From Notoacmeibacter ruber (lineage in GTDB: Bacteria > Pseudomonadota > Alphaproteobacteria > Rhizobiales > Rhizobiaceae): a stretch of DNA of 64,000 bases. The position numbers were made by a program, and so were the translations under genes. Below are positions 1-10,324 of this stretch, one piece after another. Location: contig NZ_RCWN01000001.1 in NCBI RefSeq assembly GCF_003668555.1, forward strand, positions 1,338,501 to 1,402,500, in the 5' to 3' direction. Numbering within the stretch: position 1 is the stretch's first letter; the number at the start of each line of letters is the position of its first letter. The notes beneath the pieces are model-generated. The model was given only the letters and a program-made list of their open reading frames with translations, searched no databases and was not told where the DNA came from.

Positions 1-48
1 GGCACTATGGTCGACGACCCGGGTTGTTTTGAAACTTGGCATAGTGCC
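1..48. repeat. Inverted repeat downstream of lipA
   Basis: Positions 1-9 (GGCACTATG) and 40-48 (CATAGTGCC) are perfect reverse complements separated by 30 bases. The repeat lies just past the lipA stop codon, so it could be a weak transcript-end structure or half of an element extending out of the window. There is no T tract, and the left flank is cut off, so its role is unknown. Confidence 0.35.
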
Positions 49-56
49 TGCGGTCC

Positions 57-1022
57 TCAGGCCAGTTGAAGAGCCGCGTCACGCGCCGCTCTCGCCGCCT
101 GCAATTTCGCAAAATCTTCGTCGGCATGATGGGAGGAGCGCGTCAGGGGACTCGCGGAGACCATTAGAAACCCTTTGGACCGCGCAGTCGTCTCGAGGCT
201 CTTGAACTCATCGGGCGGAACAAAGCGAATGACAGGGTGATGTCGCCGCGTCGGTGCAAGATACTGGCCGATCGTGATAAAATCCACATCGGCAGTCCGC
301 AGGTCGTCCATCAATTGCAGAATTTCGTTTCGCTCCTCACCCAGTCCGACCATGATGCCGCTCTTGGTAAACATCGTCGGATCGAGTTCCTTGACCCTTT
401 GCAGCAGGCGAATGGAATGGAAGTAGCGGGCCCCTGGGCGAACAGTAAGATAGTTCGACGGGACCGTTTCGAGATTGTGGTTGAAGACATCGGGCTTGGC
501 TGCGACGACTGTCTCAAGTGCGCCGTCCTTCCGCAGAAAGTCGGGCGTCAGAACCTCAACCGTAGTTTCCGGCGACCGCAACCGGATAGCCGCGATCGTA
601 TCGGCAATATGCTGAGCACCACCATCCGGCAGATCGTCGCGGTCGACCGAGGTAATCACCACGTGTTTCAAGCCCATCTGGGCAACGGCCTCGGCAACAT
701 TCGCCGGCTCGGCAGGATCGAGCGGCAACGGTCTGCCGGTCGTCACATTGCAAAACGCGCAGGCACGCGTGCAGATTTCGCCCATAACCATGAAACTGGC
801 GTGTTTTTTCTGCCAGCATTCACCAATATTGGGGCATCCCGCTTCTTCGCATACCGTCACGAGATTGTTGTCGCGAACGATCGACTTCGTCTCGTTGTAA
901 CCCTTGGAGACCGGAGCCTTCACCCGGATCCAGGCGGGTTTTTTCTGCACCTCGTTTTCGGGCCGCTTCGCCTTTTCGGGATGGCGTGGGCGCTCAGCGC
1001 GAGTGTCGAGAACTGTGACCAT
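57..1022 (-). CDS. lipA: Lipoyl synthase LipA
   Basis: Radical-SAM enzyme that inserts two sulfur atoms into octanoyl groups on lipoyl domains, giving the lipoate cofactor of the 2-oxoacid dehydrogenases. The 321-residue product has the N-terminal auxiliary-cluster cysteines ([12 protein letters not shown], near residues 60-70) and the radical-SAM triad CTRACAFC just after, as in the LipA family. The start is placed at ATG 1022 because family similarity begins shortly after it; the 17 residues an earlier start would add look non-coding. It lies downstream of the pyruvate dehydrogenase genes on the same strand, and the lipoyl domains of PdhB, PdhC and BkdB are its likely substrates. Identification is firm; membership in the pdh transcript is less certain because a hairpin lies just upstream at 1083-1112. 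Confidence 0.97.
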   Translation of the reverse strand: MVTVLDTRAERPRHPEKAKRPENEVQKKPAWIRVKAPVSKGYNETKSIVRDNNLVTVCEEAGCPNIGECWQKKHASFMVMGEICTRACAFCNVTTGRPLPLDPAEPANVAEAVAQMGLKHVVITSVDRDDLPDGGAQHIADTIAAIRLRSPETTVEVLTPDFLRKDGALETVVAAKPDVFNHNLETVPSNYLTVRPGARYFHSIRLLQRVKELDPTMFTKSGIMVGLGEERNEILQLMDDLRTADVDFITIGQYLAPTRRHHPVIRFVPPDEFKSLETTARSKGFLMVSASPLTRSSHHADEDFAKLQAARAARDAALQLA

Positions 1023-1082
1023 GAACGATAACGTCTCCAATGCGGGGCAACCTTGTCGCCTTGTCCTCTCCACATAGCAAGA

Positions 1083-1112
1083 GCCGGGCGGATTTTGAAT
1101 GTCCCGCCCGGC
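1083..1112 (-). terminator. Hairpin between the GlsB gene and lipA
   Basis: GCCGGGCGG at 1083-1091 pairs perfectly with CCGCCCGGC at 1104-1112 around a 12-base loop. On the minus strand it follows the GlsB-type gene and precedes lipA. The run after the stem (CTCTTGC) is only weakly T-rich, so this could be a leaky terminator or an mRNA-processing or stability hairpin. Confidence 0.5.
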
Positions 1113-1139
1113 CCTTATCAGATCAGCTATGCAGTTTTG

Positions 1140-1388
1140 TTACCGCCGGAAAAGCCTCACGATGAAAATCAGCAGGCATGCGCCGACGAAGCCGGTCAGA
1201 AGGTATTCCCAGGAGAAGGAAGCGCCAGCGCCGCTGCCAAGACCCGAAACCTGCAGGATGAAGCTGAGTACGATAGCGCCGACGACACCGAGAATGATGT
1301 TCATCAGGATGCCCATGTCGCTCTTCATGACCTTCTCGGCCAACCAGCCTGCGAGGCCACCCACGATAATCGCTGCTAGAAAACCCAT
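1140..1388 (-). CDS. GlsB/YeaQ/YmgE family stress-response membrane protein
   Basis: Small, very hydrophobic 82-residue protein with three predicted membrane segments: the glycine-rich N terminus (GFLAAIIVGGLAGWLAEKVM), a middle helix (MNIILGVVGAIVLSFILQV) and a C-terminal helix ending in an arginine-rich tail (IVRLFRR). This layout is typical of the transglycosylase-associated/YeaQ family, whose members are often induced by general stress but whose biochemical role is unknown. ATG 1388 is preceded by a clear AAGGAGA ribosome site. A motif resembling an alphaproteobacterial EcfG promoter lies 53 bases upstream (1441-1465), which would fit stress control. Confidence 0.9.
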   Translation of the reverse strand: MGFLAAIIVGGLAGWLAEKVMKSDMGILMNIILGVVGAIVLSFILQVSGLGSGAGASFSWEYLLTGFVGACLLIFIVRLFRR

Positions 1389-1440
1389 AAAAATTTCTCC
1401 TTGAAATTGGTTTGAGGCATTAGAGAATTCGTGCCTTGTT

Positions 1441-1465
1441 AATGCCCGATTTCGAGAATTGTTCC
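1441..1465 (-). promoter_or_regulatory. Candidate EcfG-type stress promoter for the GlsB gene
   Basis: On the minus strand GGAAC (1461-1465) is followed after 16 bases by CATT (1441-1444). The alphaproteobacterial general-stress sigma factor EcfG recognises GGAAC-N16/17-CGTT, so this is a full -35 match with one mismatch at -10. It sits about 53-77 bases before the start codon of a stress-family membrane protein. This is inferred from motif and context only. Confidence 0.4.
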
Positions 1466-1484
1466 TAAGAGCGATGACTTACGC

Positions 1485-2927
1485 TTACGAATTCAACACT
1501 CGCCCATAGGCATCCAGCACGCTTTCCTTCATCATTTCGGAAAGGGTCGGATGGGGGAAGACGGTGTGCATCAGCTCCTCTTCGGTGGTTTCGAGGCCCA
1601 TGGCCACCACAAAACCCTGGATGAGTTCGGTCACTTCCGCGCCCACCATATGCGCCCCGAGAAGCTGCCCCGTCTTCTTGTCGAAGATCGTCTTGATGAG
1701 CCCCTCATCCTCGCCGAGCGCGATGGCCTTGCCGTTCGCCGCGAAGGGGAAGCGTCCAACGCGAATTTCGTGCCCGACTTCCTTCGCCTTCGCTTCAGTC
1801 AGGCCCACGGAGGCAACCTGCGGATGGCAGTAGGTACAGCCCGGAATTTTTGATTTATCAAGGCCGTGGACGCCTTCGACGCCGGCAATCGTCTCGACGC
1901 AGATCACGCCTTCATGCTCGGCCTTGTGTGCCAGCATCGGCGGTCCGGCGACATCGCCAATGGCATAGACTCCTTCGACATTCGTCCTGCCGTAGCCATC
2001 CACCACGATCGAACCGCGGTCGATTTTCACGCCCAGATCTTCCAGACCGAGGTTCTCGCTGTTGCTTTGAACGCCCACAGCCGAAATGAGGTGCTCTACC
2101 TCCATCGTCTCCGACTTGCCCCCCTCGCCTTCCAGGGTAGCTTTTACGCCGCTCTTCGATTTTTCGACTTTGCTGACCTTTGTCTTCAGGCGGAATTTGA
2201 TGCCCTGCTTTTCCAACTGCTTCTGCGCAATCTTGGAGATTTCGGCATCTTCCACAGGCATGATGCGGTCAACCACTTCGACCACCGTCACATCGCAGCC
2301 CATTGCATTGTAAAAGCTGGCGAACTCGACGCCGATGGCGCCCGAGCCCATGACCAGCATGCTCTTCGGCAGCGCTTTCGGCACCATCGCCTCGAAATAG
2401 GTCCAGATGCGCTCACCGTCCGGCTCGATGCCAGGCAGAACGCGCGGCCGCGCGCCCGTCGCAATGATGATGTGTTTCGCCGAATACTCACCCTCAGCTT
2501 TCACGCCTTTGGGCGACACCGGCTGCGGCTCCATCGGTTTTTTCTGAGGCTTGTCGACCTTGATCTTGCCCTTTCCGGTGAGCTTTGCTTCGCCCCAGAT
2601 AACGTCGATCTTGTTCTTCTTCATGAGCATGCCGACGCCATTATTGAGGCGTTTGGAAACGGCGCGCGACCTGTCGACCACGGCGTTCACATCCGGCTTG
2701 ACAGAGCCTTCCAGCGTGAGGCCGTAATCCTTGATATGGCTGGCATAATGCATGATCTCGGCGCTGCGGAGCAACGCCTTCGTCGGGATGCAGCCCCAGT
2801 TGAGGCAGATGCCGCCAAGGTGCTCCCGCTCCACGATCGCCGTCTTCAGTCCGAGCTGCGATGCACGGATCGCCGTTACATAGCCACCCGGCCCGGATCC
2901 AATAACAATCACATCGTAATCGGCCAT
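1485..2927 (-). CDS. lpdA: Dihydrolipoyl dehydrogenase (E3) of the pyruvate dehydrogenase complex
   Basis: FAD flavoenzyme that reoxidises dihydrolipoyl groups with NAD+. The 480-residue product starts at MADYDVIVIGSGPGG, with the FAD-binding GxGxxG at the N terminus. The redox disulfide motif is GGICLNWGCIPTKALL near residue 40, the NAD-binding motif VMGSGAIGVEFASF near residue 185, and the active-site HPTLSE near the C terminus. ATG 2927 is chosen because the five residues upstream add nothing conserved. A short lysine/proline-rich insert near residues 125-145 (KPQKKPMEPQPVSPKG) is seen in PDH-linked alphaproteobacterial E3s. It lies downstream of pdhABC, with two accessory genes between, and differs clearly from the second E3 (lpdV) at 36619-38016. 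Confidence 0.96.
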   Translation of the reverse strand: MADYDVIVIGSGPGGYVTAIRASQLGLKTAIVEREHLGGICLNWGCIPTKALLRSAEIMHYASHIKDYGLTLEGSVKPDVNAVVDRSRAVSKRLNNGVGMLMKKNKIDVIWGEAKLTGKGKIKVDKPQKKPMEPQPVSPKGVKAEGEYSAKHIIIATGARPRVLPGIEPDGERIWTYFEAMVPKALPKSMLVMGSGAIGVEFASFYNAMGCDVTVVEVVDRIMPVEDAEISKIAQKQLEKQGIKFRLKTKVSKVEKSKSGVKATLEGEGGKSETMEVEHLISAVGVQSNSENLGLEDLGVKIDRGSIVVDGYGRTNVEGVYAIGDVAGPPMLAHKAEHEGVICVETIAGVEGVHGLDKSKIPGCTYCHPQVASVGLTEAKAKEVGHEIRVGRFPFAANGKAIALGEDEGLIKTIFDKKTGQLLGAHMVGAEVTELIQGFVVAMGLETTEEELMHTVFPHPTLSEMMKESVLDAYGRVLNS

Positions 2928-2938
2928 AGGAGTGCTCC

Positions 2939-3592
2939 TCAACTCGTGCGTTTTTTAAAGATATCGCCGACAACCAGCGCCAGTGCCCTGCCGAGGGCGG
3001 CGGTGTTCTCGGCATCAAGATGAATGCCATCATGGGGGTCTGTCTTCGCAATGGCCCCGGCATCGAAGAAGTAACAGTCTCTTTCCAGCGCCAGATCTTC
3101 GTAGCGTCTGGCGAAGCTCTTGGAATCCTCGATCGCATCGGCAAAGGTGTCGCCGTAATCGGGATCATCCGGTTTCTGAATGGCAGGTGGCGCGATAATC
3201 ATGATTGCAGGCTCTCTGGCGTCATCGACGGCTGACCACGCATGATGTCGCACCTGCTCCACAAGCCGGCCCATACCCATTGCAGCCCCACGCGCACCGG
3301 CCCCGGTAAAGGGCTTCAGGTCGTTCGTACCAAGAAACAGGATCACCAGATCGAGCGGCGCATGGCTATGTAGAAGCGTCGGCAGGATGCGCGCGCCATT
3401 ACGATCGCAATCCGCCAGATGATCATCATAACCGGTGGTCCGTCCGTTCAGACCTTCGGCAATGACGTGAAAGCCCCCGCCTAGCTCCGACTGAAGCACA
3501 TTGGGCCATCGTTTCTCGAACGGGTGGCGCGTTCGGGTGGGGCCGTCGAAGCCCCAGGTCAGCGAATCGCCGAATGCGAGTATCGTTTTCAT
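2939..3592 (-). CDS. SGNH/GDSL-family hydrolase (putative esterase)
   Basis: A 217-residue cytoplasmic-type SGNH hydrolase; no signal peptide is visible. The family blocks are present: GDSLTWG with the nucleophilic Ser near residue 9, GTND near residue 90, and DGIHLD near residue 190 carrying the catalytic Asp and His. It resembles arylesterase/acyl-CoA-thioesterase-like members found in rhizobial pdh operons, but the substrate cannot be read from sequence. The start at ATG 3592 overlaps the stop of the upstream acetyltransferase gene by 4 bases (ATGA), and lpdA follows 11 bases after its stop, so it appears to be part of the pdh operon. Confidence 0.88.
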   Translation of the reverse strand: MKTILAFGDSLTWGFDGPTRTRHPFEKRWPNVLQSELGGGFHVIAEGLNGRTTGYDDHLADCDRNGARILPTLLHSHAPLDLVILFLGTNDLKPFTGAGARGAAMGMGRLVEQVRHHAWSAVDDAREPAIMIIAPPAIQKPDDPDYGDTFADAIEDSKSFARRYEDLALERDCYFFDAGAIAKTDPHDGIHLDAENTAALGRALALVVGDIFKKRTS

Positions 3593-4185
3593 GAGGCCTG
3601 CTTGCTCGCGGCGCGCATGGCATACCACTCACCGGATGTCTTGGTGCCGCCAAAGGAATGATAGCTCTGGCGAGCCACCGTTTCGAAACCGCAGCGCCGG
3701 TACAGAGAAAGGGCCGGATTGTCGTCTTCGACGCCCAAACCGATGCTGTCGAAGTCGGCGTCCAGCGCGCGTCGCCGCGCGCCTTCAATCAGCTTTTTAC
3801 CAATCCCCTGCCCGCGAAAATCCCGATAAACCGCGAGCATGTTGATATACCAGCACGGGGCCAGATCATTTTCCAACAACAGCAATGAGGCTATGACCGC
3901 CCCGCAGCCGGCAATATCCTCATCGCTGTTGCGGTCGGTCAGTGGGTAATCGAGGATCATCCCAGCCACTTCATCGCCCACGATCGCGACCTGCATCTTC
4001 CGCCAGCTCATCGCATGATCGTCGGAGCGGACGCGATCACGCCCCACTTCGACGACGGACGAGAAGCCTTCCTTTTCGACCGCGCCGCGCCAAAACCACT
4101 GCGGCAGACCGTGACCGGCCATATCCGCAAGGATCGCGAGATCGGCAGCGTCCTCTCGACGCGCTGGACGGAACGTGACCGTCAT
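3589..4185 (-). CDS. GNAT-family N-acetyltransferase
   Basis: A 198-residue acetyl-CoA-dependent acetyltransferase of the GNAT superfamily. The acetyl-CoA-binding motif A appears as VYRDFRGQGIGKKLIEGA near residue 125, matching the (Q/R)xxGx(G/A) signature, and is followed by a typical motif B (NPALSLYRRCGFE). The acceptor substrate is unknown. The start is uncertain: GTG 4191 would overlap the pdhC stop by 4 bases, while ATG 4185 begins MTVTFRPARRED, which fits GNAT N termini better. Its 3' end overlaps the SGNH hydrolase gene by 4 bases, so translation of pdhC, this gene and the hydrolase gene looks coupled. Confidence 0.88.
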   Translation of the reverse strand: MTVTFRPARREDAADLAILADMAGHGLPQWFWRGAVEKEGFSSVVEVGRDRVRSDDHAMSWRKMQVAIVGDEVAGMILDYPLTDRNSDEDIAGCGAVIASLLLLENDLAPCWYINMLAVYRDFRGQGIGKKLIEGARRRALDADFDSIGLGVEDDNPALSLYRRCGFETVARQSYHSFGGTKTSGEWYAMRAASKQAS

Positions 4186-4187
4186 GG

Positions 4188-5609
4188 TCACACCAGCATG
4201 CTCATCGGGTTTTCGACGAGACCGTGGAAGGCGTCGAGCAGTTCTGCGCCGAGCGCTCCGTCGACCGCACGGTGATCGACCGACAAAGTCACAGTCATCA
4301 CAGTCGCGATTGCGATCGCGTCATCCTTGACGATCGGACGTTTCTCACCCGCTCCGATGGCCAGAATGGTGCCATGCGGCGGATTGATCACTGCCGAGAA
4401 ATGCTTGATCCCGAACATGCCGAGGTTGGACACCGCCGTCGTACCGCCCTGATATTCTTCCGGCTTGAGTTTGCGGTCGCGTGCGCGCCTGGCGAGATCC
4501 TTCATCTCGTTGGAAATCGTCGAGAGCGTCTTCTGCTCTGCCTTGCGGATGATCGGAGTGATCAACCCGCCCGGAATCGCGACGGCAACACCGACATCGG
4601 CATGCTTGTGCTTGACCATGGCCTCTTCGGTCCAGGAAGCGTTGGCATCCGGAACGGCCTGCAGTGCCATGGCCATGGCCTTGATGATCATGTCGTTGAC
4701 CGACAGCTTGTAGGCGGGCTTCTCACCTTCTTCGGCCTTGATCATCGGCGCCGCCTTGTTGATCTGGCTGCGCAGTTTGAGCAACGCATCGATATTGACG
4801 TCACGCGTCAGATAGAAATGCGGGACGGTCTGCTTGGCCTGAACAAGGCGCTTTGCGATCGTCTTGCGCATGCCATCATGCTTGACCAGCTCGTAAGAGC
4901 CTTCTTCGAAGAGCTTGAGCACGGCATCGTCTGCCATCGGCGCCGCGGAGGCAGAGCTTTGAGCGCTCTTCGGCGTATCGGCGGCCTTTGTCGTCTCGGC
5001 CGGTTTCGACTTCTCGACATCCGCCATGACGATACGTCCGTGCGGGCCGGTGCCGGTCACGGCCGACAGGTCGATGCCCTTCTGTTGGGCGACGCGCCGT
5101 GCCAGTGGCGTGGAAAAGATCCGTTCGCCATCTTTCTTCGGCGCAGGTCCCGCCTTGATGGAATCCGCCACGGCCGTCTTGGCACCATCGGTCTTGTTCG
5201 AAGAGGCTTCCGGTTGCGGCCTGCCATGGCCTGCCCCGCCATCGCTGGAGCTTTCAGAAACCTTGGCGTCGTCGCGTGCGGCAGCCTTGTCTGGATCGGG
5301 CAGGTCCTTTTCGGGCTCGGCCTTTTCGCTCTTGCCGCTACCGCCCTTCACATCGGCCGGGTCTTCGCCTTCCTCCGCGAGGAGCGCGATCACGGCATTG
5401 ACCTTCACGCCTTCCGTGCCGGCTTCGACCAGAATTTCAGCGATCGTTCCCTCATCGACCGCTTCGACTTCCATCGTCGCCTTGTCGGTTTCGATCTCGG
5501 CAATCACGTCGCCGGGTTCGACCTTGTCGCCAACCTTGACCTGCCAGCTGGCCAGATTGCCCTCTTCCATCGTCGGGGAGAGCGCGGGCATTGTAATTTC
5601 GATAGCCAT
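4188..5609 (-). CDS. pdhC: Dihydrolipoyl acetyltransferase (E2) of pyruvate dehydrogenase
   Basis: Core E2 component that transfers the acetyl group from lipoate to CoA. The 473-residue protein has an N-terminal lipoyl domain (residues 1-80; lipoyl-lysine motif [11 protein letters not shown] near 42), a long Lys/Glu/Ser/Ala-rich linker, a peripheral-subunit-binding domain ([17 protein letters not shown], near 165-200) and the C-terminal catalytic domain from about 235. The catalytic [11 protein letters not shown] lies close to the C terminus. It follows pdhB with a 4-base gap. Its lipoyl domain is strongly similar to the one fused to PdhB. Confidence 0.96.
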   Translation of the reverse strand: MAIEITMPALSPTMEEGNLASWQVKVGDKVEPGDVIAEIETDKATMEVEAVDEGTIAEILVEAGTEGVKVNAVIALLAEEGEDPADVKGGSGKSEKAEPEKDLPDPDKAAARDDAKVSESSSDGGAGHGRPQPEASSNKTDGAKTAVADSIKAGPAPKKDGERIFSTPLARRVAQQKGIDLSAVTGTGPHGRIVMADVEKSKPAETTKAADTPKSAQSSASAAPMADDAVLKLFEEGSYELVKHDGMRKTIAKRLVQAKQTVPHFYLTRDVNIDALLKLRSQINKAAPMIKAEEGEKPAYKLSVNDMIIKAMAMALQAVPDANASWTEEAMVKHKHADVGVAVAIPGGLITPIIRKAEQKTLSTISNEMKDLARRARDRKLKPEEYQGGTTAVSNLGMFGIKHFSAVINPPHGTILAIGAGEKRPIVKDDAIAIATVMTVTLSVDHRAVDGALGAELLDAFHGLVENPMSMLV

Positions 5610-5613
5610 GGCG

Positions 5614-7107
5614 TCAGTCCTTATACGTCACGGCCTTAACGGCCTCGATCACTTCGCCGACATTGGGAAGTGCTAGTTTTTCCAGATTGGCGGCATAGGG
5701 CATCGGAACGTCCTTGCCGGCGATGGTGACGACCGGCGCATCCAGATAATCGAATGCGCGCCGCTGCACCTGGTTCGCGATGAAGTCCCCGACGGAACTC
5801 TGTGGGAAGCCCTCTTCCACAGTGACCAGCCGGTTTGTCTTCTTGACGCTCTCGATCACCGTCTCGAGGTCCATCGGGCGAATGGTCCGAAGGTCGATGA
5901 CTTCGGCTTCGATACCCATGCCGGCGAGTTCGTCGGCGGCCTTGATGGCGTACGTCATTCCGATGCCGAAACTGACCAGCGTGACATCATCACCGGAGCG
6001 ATGGATGCGCGCCTTGCCGATCGGCAGAACGAAATCCTCCATCTTCGGCACTTCGAAACTCTGGCCGTAGAGGATTTCGTTCTCAAGAAAGATGACCGGG
6101 TTCGGATCGCGGATGGCGGCCTTGAGAAGGCCCTTTGCATCGGCCGCACTATAGGGCTGGATCACTTTCAGACCGGGCACATGCGAATACCACGCGGCAT
6201 AATCCTGGCTGTGCTGCGCGGCCACGCGGGCGGCGGCGCCGTTCGGCCCGCGAAAAACGATGGGAGAGCCCATCTGCCCGCCTGCCATATAGCGCGTCTT
6301 CGCAGCCGAATTGACGATCTGGTCGATCGCCTGCATCGCGAAGTTGAAGGTCATGAATTCCACGATCGGTCGCAGGCCGGCCATCGCGGCGCCCACACCG
6401 ACACCGGCGAAACCATGTTCGGTGATCGGCGTATCGACCACGCGCTTGGAGCCGAATTCGTCGAGCAGTCCCTGCGTGACCTTGTAGGCACCCTGATACT
6501 CGGCCACTTCTTCGCCCATCACGAAGACACGGTCATCGTTGCGCATCTCTTCGGCCATGGCGTCGCGCAGAGCTTCGCGAACCGTGGTCTCCTGCATTTC
6601 CGTCCCTTCCGGAACTTCACGAAGCTGTGAGGGATCGGGTTTGCGGGGCTGGGGATGGACTTTCCCCTCGGCCGGCACGCGCCTCGCCTCGATATCGCTG
6701 ACCGGATTGCCCTCGGAAGCTTTGCCCTCACCACCCGCGCCATCGGCTGTGCGAGCGGAATGGGGATCGGCATCACCTGATCCGGCGTCAGCGGCCTCTT
6801 CGGTGTCATCGGCCTGTGTCGACCCGGAACCGGAAGCGGCGCTATCCAGAGCGCTTTCGTCTTCGCCCTCTTCCAGAAGAATGGCGATGGGAGAATTGAC
6901 CTTTACGTTTTCGGTCCCTTCATCGACGAGGATCTTGCCGAGAGTCCCCTCATCGGCAGCCTCCACTTCCATCGTGGCCTTGTCTGTTTCGATTTCGGCG
7001 ATCACCTCGCCGGGTTCGATCTTGTCACCTACGGATTTGAGCCACTTGGCAAGGGTACCTTCCTCCATTGTCGGAGAGAGGGCGGGCATGGTCACTTCAA
7101 TGGTCAT
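5614..7107 (-). CDS. pdhB: Pyruvate dehydrogenase E1 beta subunit with N-terminal lipoyl domain
   Basis: E1-beta pairs with PdhA to decarboxylate pyruvate and acetylate lipoate. The 497-residue length is explained by a lipoyl domain at residues 1-80 ([11 protein letters not shown] near 42), an acidic Ala/Ser/Asp-rich linker (about 80-170) and the usual E1-beta body of about 325 residues starting at [14 protein letters not shown]. The body contains the transketolase pyrimidine-binding region ([14 protein letters not shown]) and the C-terminal transketolase domain. A lipoyl-bearing E1-beta is typical of Alphaproteobacteria. It lies 100 bases after pdhA and 4 bases before pdhC. Confidence 0.96.
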   Translation of the reverse strand: MTIEVTMPALSPTMEEGTLAKWLKSVGDKIEPGEVIAEIETDKATMEVEAADEGTLGKILVDEGTENVKVNSPIAILLEEGEDESALDSAASGSGSTQADDTEEAADAGSGDADPHSARTADGAGGEGKASEGNPVSDIEARRVPAEGKVHPQPRKPDPSQLREVPEGTEMQETTVREALRDAMAEEMRNDDRVFVMGEEVAEYQGAYKVTQGLLDEFGSKRVVDTPITEHGFAGVGVGAAMAGLRPIVEFMTFNFAMQAIDQIVNSAAKTRYMAGGQMGSPIVFRGPNGAAARVAAQHSQDYAAWYSHVPGLKVIQPYSAADAKGLLKAAIRDPNPVIFLENEILYGQSFEVPKMEDFVLPIGKARIHRSGDDVTLVSFGIGMTYAIKAADELAGMGIEAEVIDLRTIRPMDLETVIESVKKTNRLVTVEEGFPQSSVGDFIANQVQRRAFDYLDAPVVTIAGKDVPMPYAANLEKLALPNVGEVIEAVKAVTYKD

Positions 7108-7207
7108 CGGCGTTCCTCCCCTGCCACGGATATAGTTCCGGTTTTCGGCAGGACTGGCTGAAATGGCTTAACGGAATGATGGGATTGCAGCACGGAGCAG
7201 CGGGCCA

Positions 7208-8335
7208 TTATGCGGCCTCGCTCCCATCTTCGGCATAGATGTCCGTCCATAGTTCGGAAGGATCCGGCTCCGAGTCGTTCTGGGCAAATTCTGCCGCATC
7301 GTTGACGATACCGCGGATTTCCTTGTCGATGGCTTTCACATCTTCCTCTGCCATGCCGTGATCTTCGACAAGCCGCGTCTTGACCCGCTCGATGGGGTCG
7401 TGTTCGCGGTCCTTCATCTTGTCGACCTCGTCCTTCGAGCGATATTTGGCCGGATCGCTCATCGAATGGCCGCGATAGCGATAGGTCTTCATCTCCAGAA
7501 TGATCGGACCGTTGCCTTCGCGGACGAACGCCGCGGCCTCTTCCGCAGCCGCCTTCACCGCACGAACATCCATCCCGTCGACTTCCATCCCTGGAATACG
7601 GAAGGAAACGCCACGTTGGTTAAAGTGGGTTTCGGCCGAAGAGCGTGTCACCGACGTGCCCATCGCATACTGGTTGTTCTCGATAATGTAGATAACCGGC
7701 AGGTCCCAGAGCGAGGCCATGTTGAACGACTCGTAGACCTGTCCCTGGTTGGCCGCGCCGTCTCCGAAATAGGTGCAGCACAGATTGCCGTTTTCCCGAT
7801 ACCGGTTGGCAAAGGCGATCCCGGTGCCTAGCGAAACCTGCGCTCCGACGATGCCGTGACCGCCGTAGAAATGCTTGTCGCGGCTGAACATGTGCATCGA
7901 GCCGCCTTTGCCCTTGGAGTAGCCGCCCTGCCGACCCGTGAGTTCGGCCATGACGCCCTTCGGGTCCATACCCGTCGCGAGCATATGGCCGTGGTCACGA
8001 TAGGCCGTGATGACCTGATCGCCCTCGTTGAGAACCATCTGGACACCGGTCACGACCGCTTCCTGCCCGATATAGAGGTGACAGAACCCGCCGATCAGGC
8101 CGCGACCGTAAAGCTGGCCGGCCTTTTCCTCGAACCGCCGTATAAGGAGCATGTCGCGATAGGCTTGCTTGTCCTCCTCGATACCGAACTTCATGGGCTC
8201 TGGTGGTGTTCGGACGAGGTCGGAGTTTTTGTCGATCTCTGCCGCACTCTTCGCACTGCTACGCGACGATGAGCGCCGAGCCGTGCCGGATTTGCCGGAG
8301 GGTTTCTTGTTTGCCGTTTCGCGACTGGATACCAT
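7208..8335 (-). CDS. pdhA: Pyruvate dehydrogenase E1 alpha subunit
   Basis: Catalytic ThDP-binding subunit of pyruvate dehydrogenase. The 375-residue protein has a Ser/Lys/Arg-rich N-terminal extension of about 45 residues, then the E1-alpha fold starting at LLIRRFEEKAGQLYGRG. The ThDP/Mg motif runs from GDGAANQGQVYESFN (near residue 190) to IIENNQYAMG. The phosphorylation-loop equivalent (YRYRGHSMSDPAKYRSKDE) is near residue 290. It is the first gene of the pdh operon; 134 bases separate its start from the upstream ftsB-like gene and should hold the promoter. Confidence 0.96.
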   Translation of the reverse strand: MVSSRETANKKPSGKSGTARRSSSRSSAKSAAEIDKNSDLVRTPPEPMKFGIEEDKQAYRDMLLIRRFEEKAGQLYGRGLIGGFCHLYIGQEAVVTGVQMVLNEGDQVITAYRDHGHMLATGMDPKGVMAELTGRQGGYSKGKGGSMHMFSRDKHFYGGHGIVGAQVSLGTGIAFANRYRENGNLCCTYFGDGAANQGQVYESFNMASLWDLPVIYIIENNQYAMGTSVTRSSAETHFNQRGVSFRIPGMEVDGMDVRAVKAAAEEAAAFVREGNGPIILEMKTYRYRGHSMSDPAKYRSKDEVDKMKDREHDPIERVKTRLVEDHGMAEEDVKAIDKEIRGIVNDAAEFAQNDSEPDPSELWTDIYAEDGSEAA

Positions 8336-8469
8336 GGACTCTCCCTTCGTCGGCGCATTACACGCCGAACCCTTTGCGGTTGCCGGTTACATAGACGAAA
8401 CCGTCCACTCCTCCCATTCGGCCACCGAATATGAGCTATGCTGTCGTTTTTTTGGAATGTGGCAAGGGG

Positions 8470-8778
8470 TCAGGGACGGATTATCAGTTCATTCGGTCCG
8501 ATAACGCCAAGTTGACGCCGCGCCATCTCGTCCAGCATGTCACGTGAGATCGTCCCATCCTGTAGCTGAACGGTGCGCTTTTCCAGCTCACTGTGGCGGT
8601 GCGTAAGGACTGCGAGTTCCTCGCGCAGGTCCGCCAACCGCGCTTCGTGGCGGGCATTGGCCTCGGTGCCGTAATTGCCCTGAACGGTATGATGAGAAAA
8701 ATAGGCAAGGCAAAGCCCTGTCAGAACGGGCAGGATCAGCCCCTTCCAGCGCTTCTGTTTATATTGCCGGGTCCACAT
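8470..8778 (-). CDS. ftsB: FtsB/DivIC-type septum formation initiator
   Basis: Small bitopic divisome protein of 102 residues. A short cytoplasmic N terminus (MWTRQYKQKRWK) is followed by one membrane helix (about residues 13-30) and a coiled coil (about 35-75, ARLADLREELAVLTHRHSEL). The C-terminal conserved stretch (DMLDEMARRQLGVIGPNELII) matches the FtsB/DivIC family. ATG 8778 is preferred over an in-frame start 17 codons upstream because the membrane-anchored family form begins there. Its place between eno and pdhA is the usual alphaproteobacterial arrangement. The symbol is given by family and context. Confidence 0.85.
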   Translation of the reverse strand: MWTRQYKQKRWKGLILPVLTGLCLAYFSHHTVQGNYGTEANARHEARLADLREELAVLTHRHSELEKRTVQLQDGTISRDMLDEMARRQLGVIGPNELIIRP

Positions 8779-8851
8779 CTCCGGCTCCTGCCTCTTATGG
8801 ATCATTAGACAACCAAGCGCGATTCGCACTTAATTTGAAGTTACCGCGCAT

Positions 8852-8881
8852 GAAAAAGCCGGCCACGATGGGGCCGGCTCT
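8852..8881 (-). terminator. Rho-independent terminator of eno
   Basis: On the minus strand, just past the eno stop, an 8-bp GC-rich stem (AGCCGGCC at 57-64 paired with GGCCGGCT at 72-79 of the 8800 block) has a 7-base loop and is followed by a run of five T. This is a standard intrinsic terminator that separates eno from ftsB. Confidence 0.85.
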
Positions 8882-8903
8882 TCCAGAACATGGCTAAGCC
8901 CGA

Positions 8904-10220
<1,317 letters not shown>

Positions 10221-10266
10221 TTAGGGGAACAGGTTGCGCCTTTCAACGCACCAGTATCACCGGACA

Positions 10267-10298
10267 TGGAAAACCCGGCGGCCATTTCGGCCGCCGGG
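10267..10298 (-). terminator. Terminator of the PRC-barrel gene
   Basis: A perfect 10-bp stem (CCCGGCGGCC at 10274-10283 with GGCCGCCGGG at 10289-10298) has a 5-base loop and is followed on the minus strand by TTTTCC. It lies just past the stop of the PRC-barrel gene at 10325 and upstream of eno. Confidence 0.85.
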
Positions 10299-10324
10299 CA
10301 GGCAATCATTGTCAGCTTGTGCTT

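Noticed and set aside
5360..7107. Similar stretches of about 240 bases at the 5' ends of pdhC and pdhB
   Set aside because: They are the paralogous lipoyl domains of E2 and E1-beta, an ancient and normal duplication in Alphaproteobacteria.
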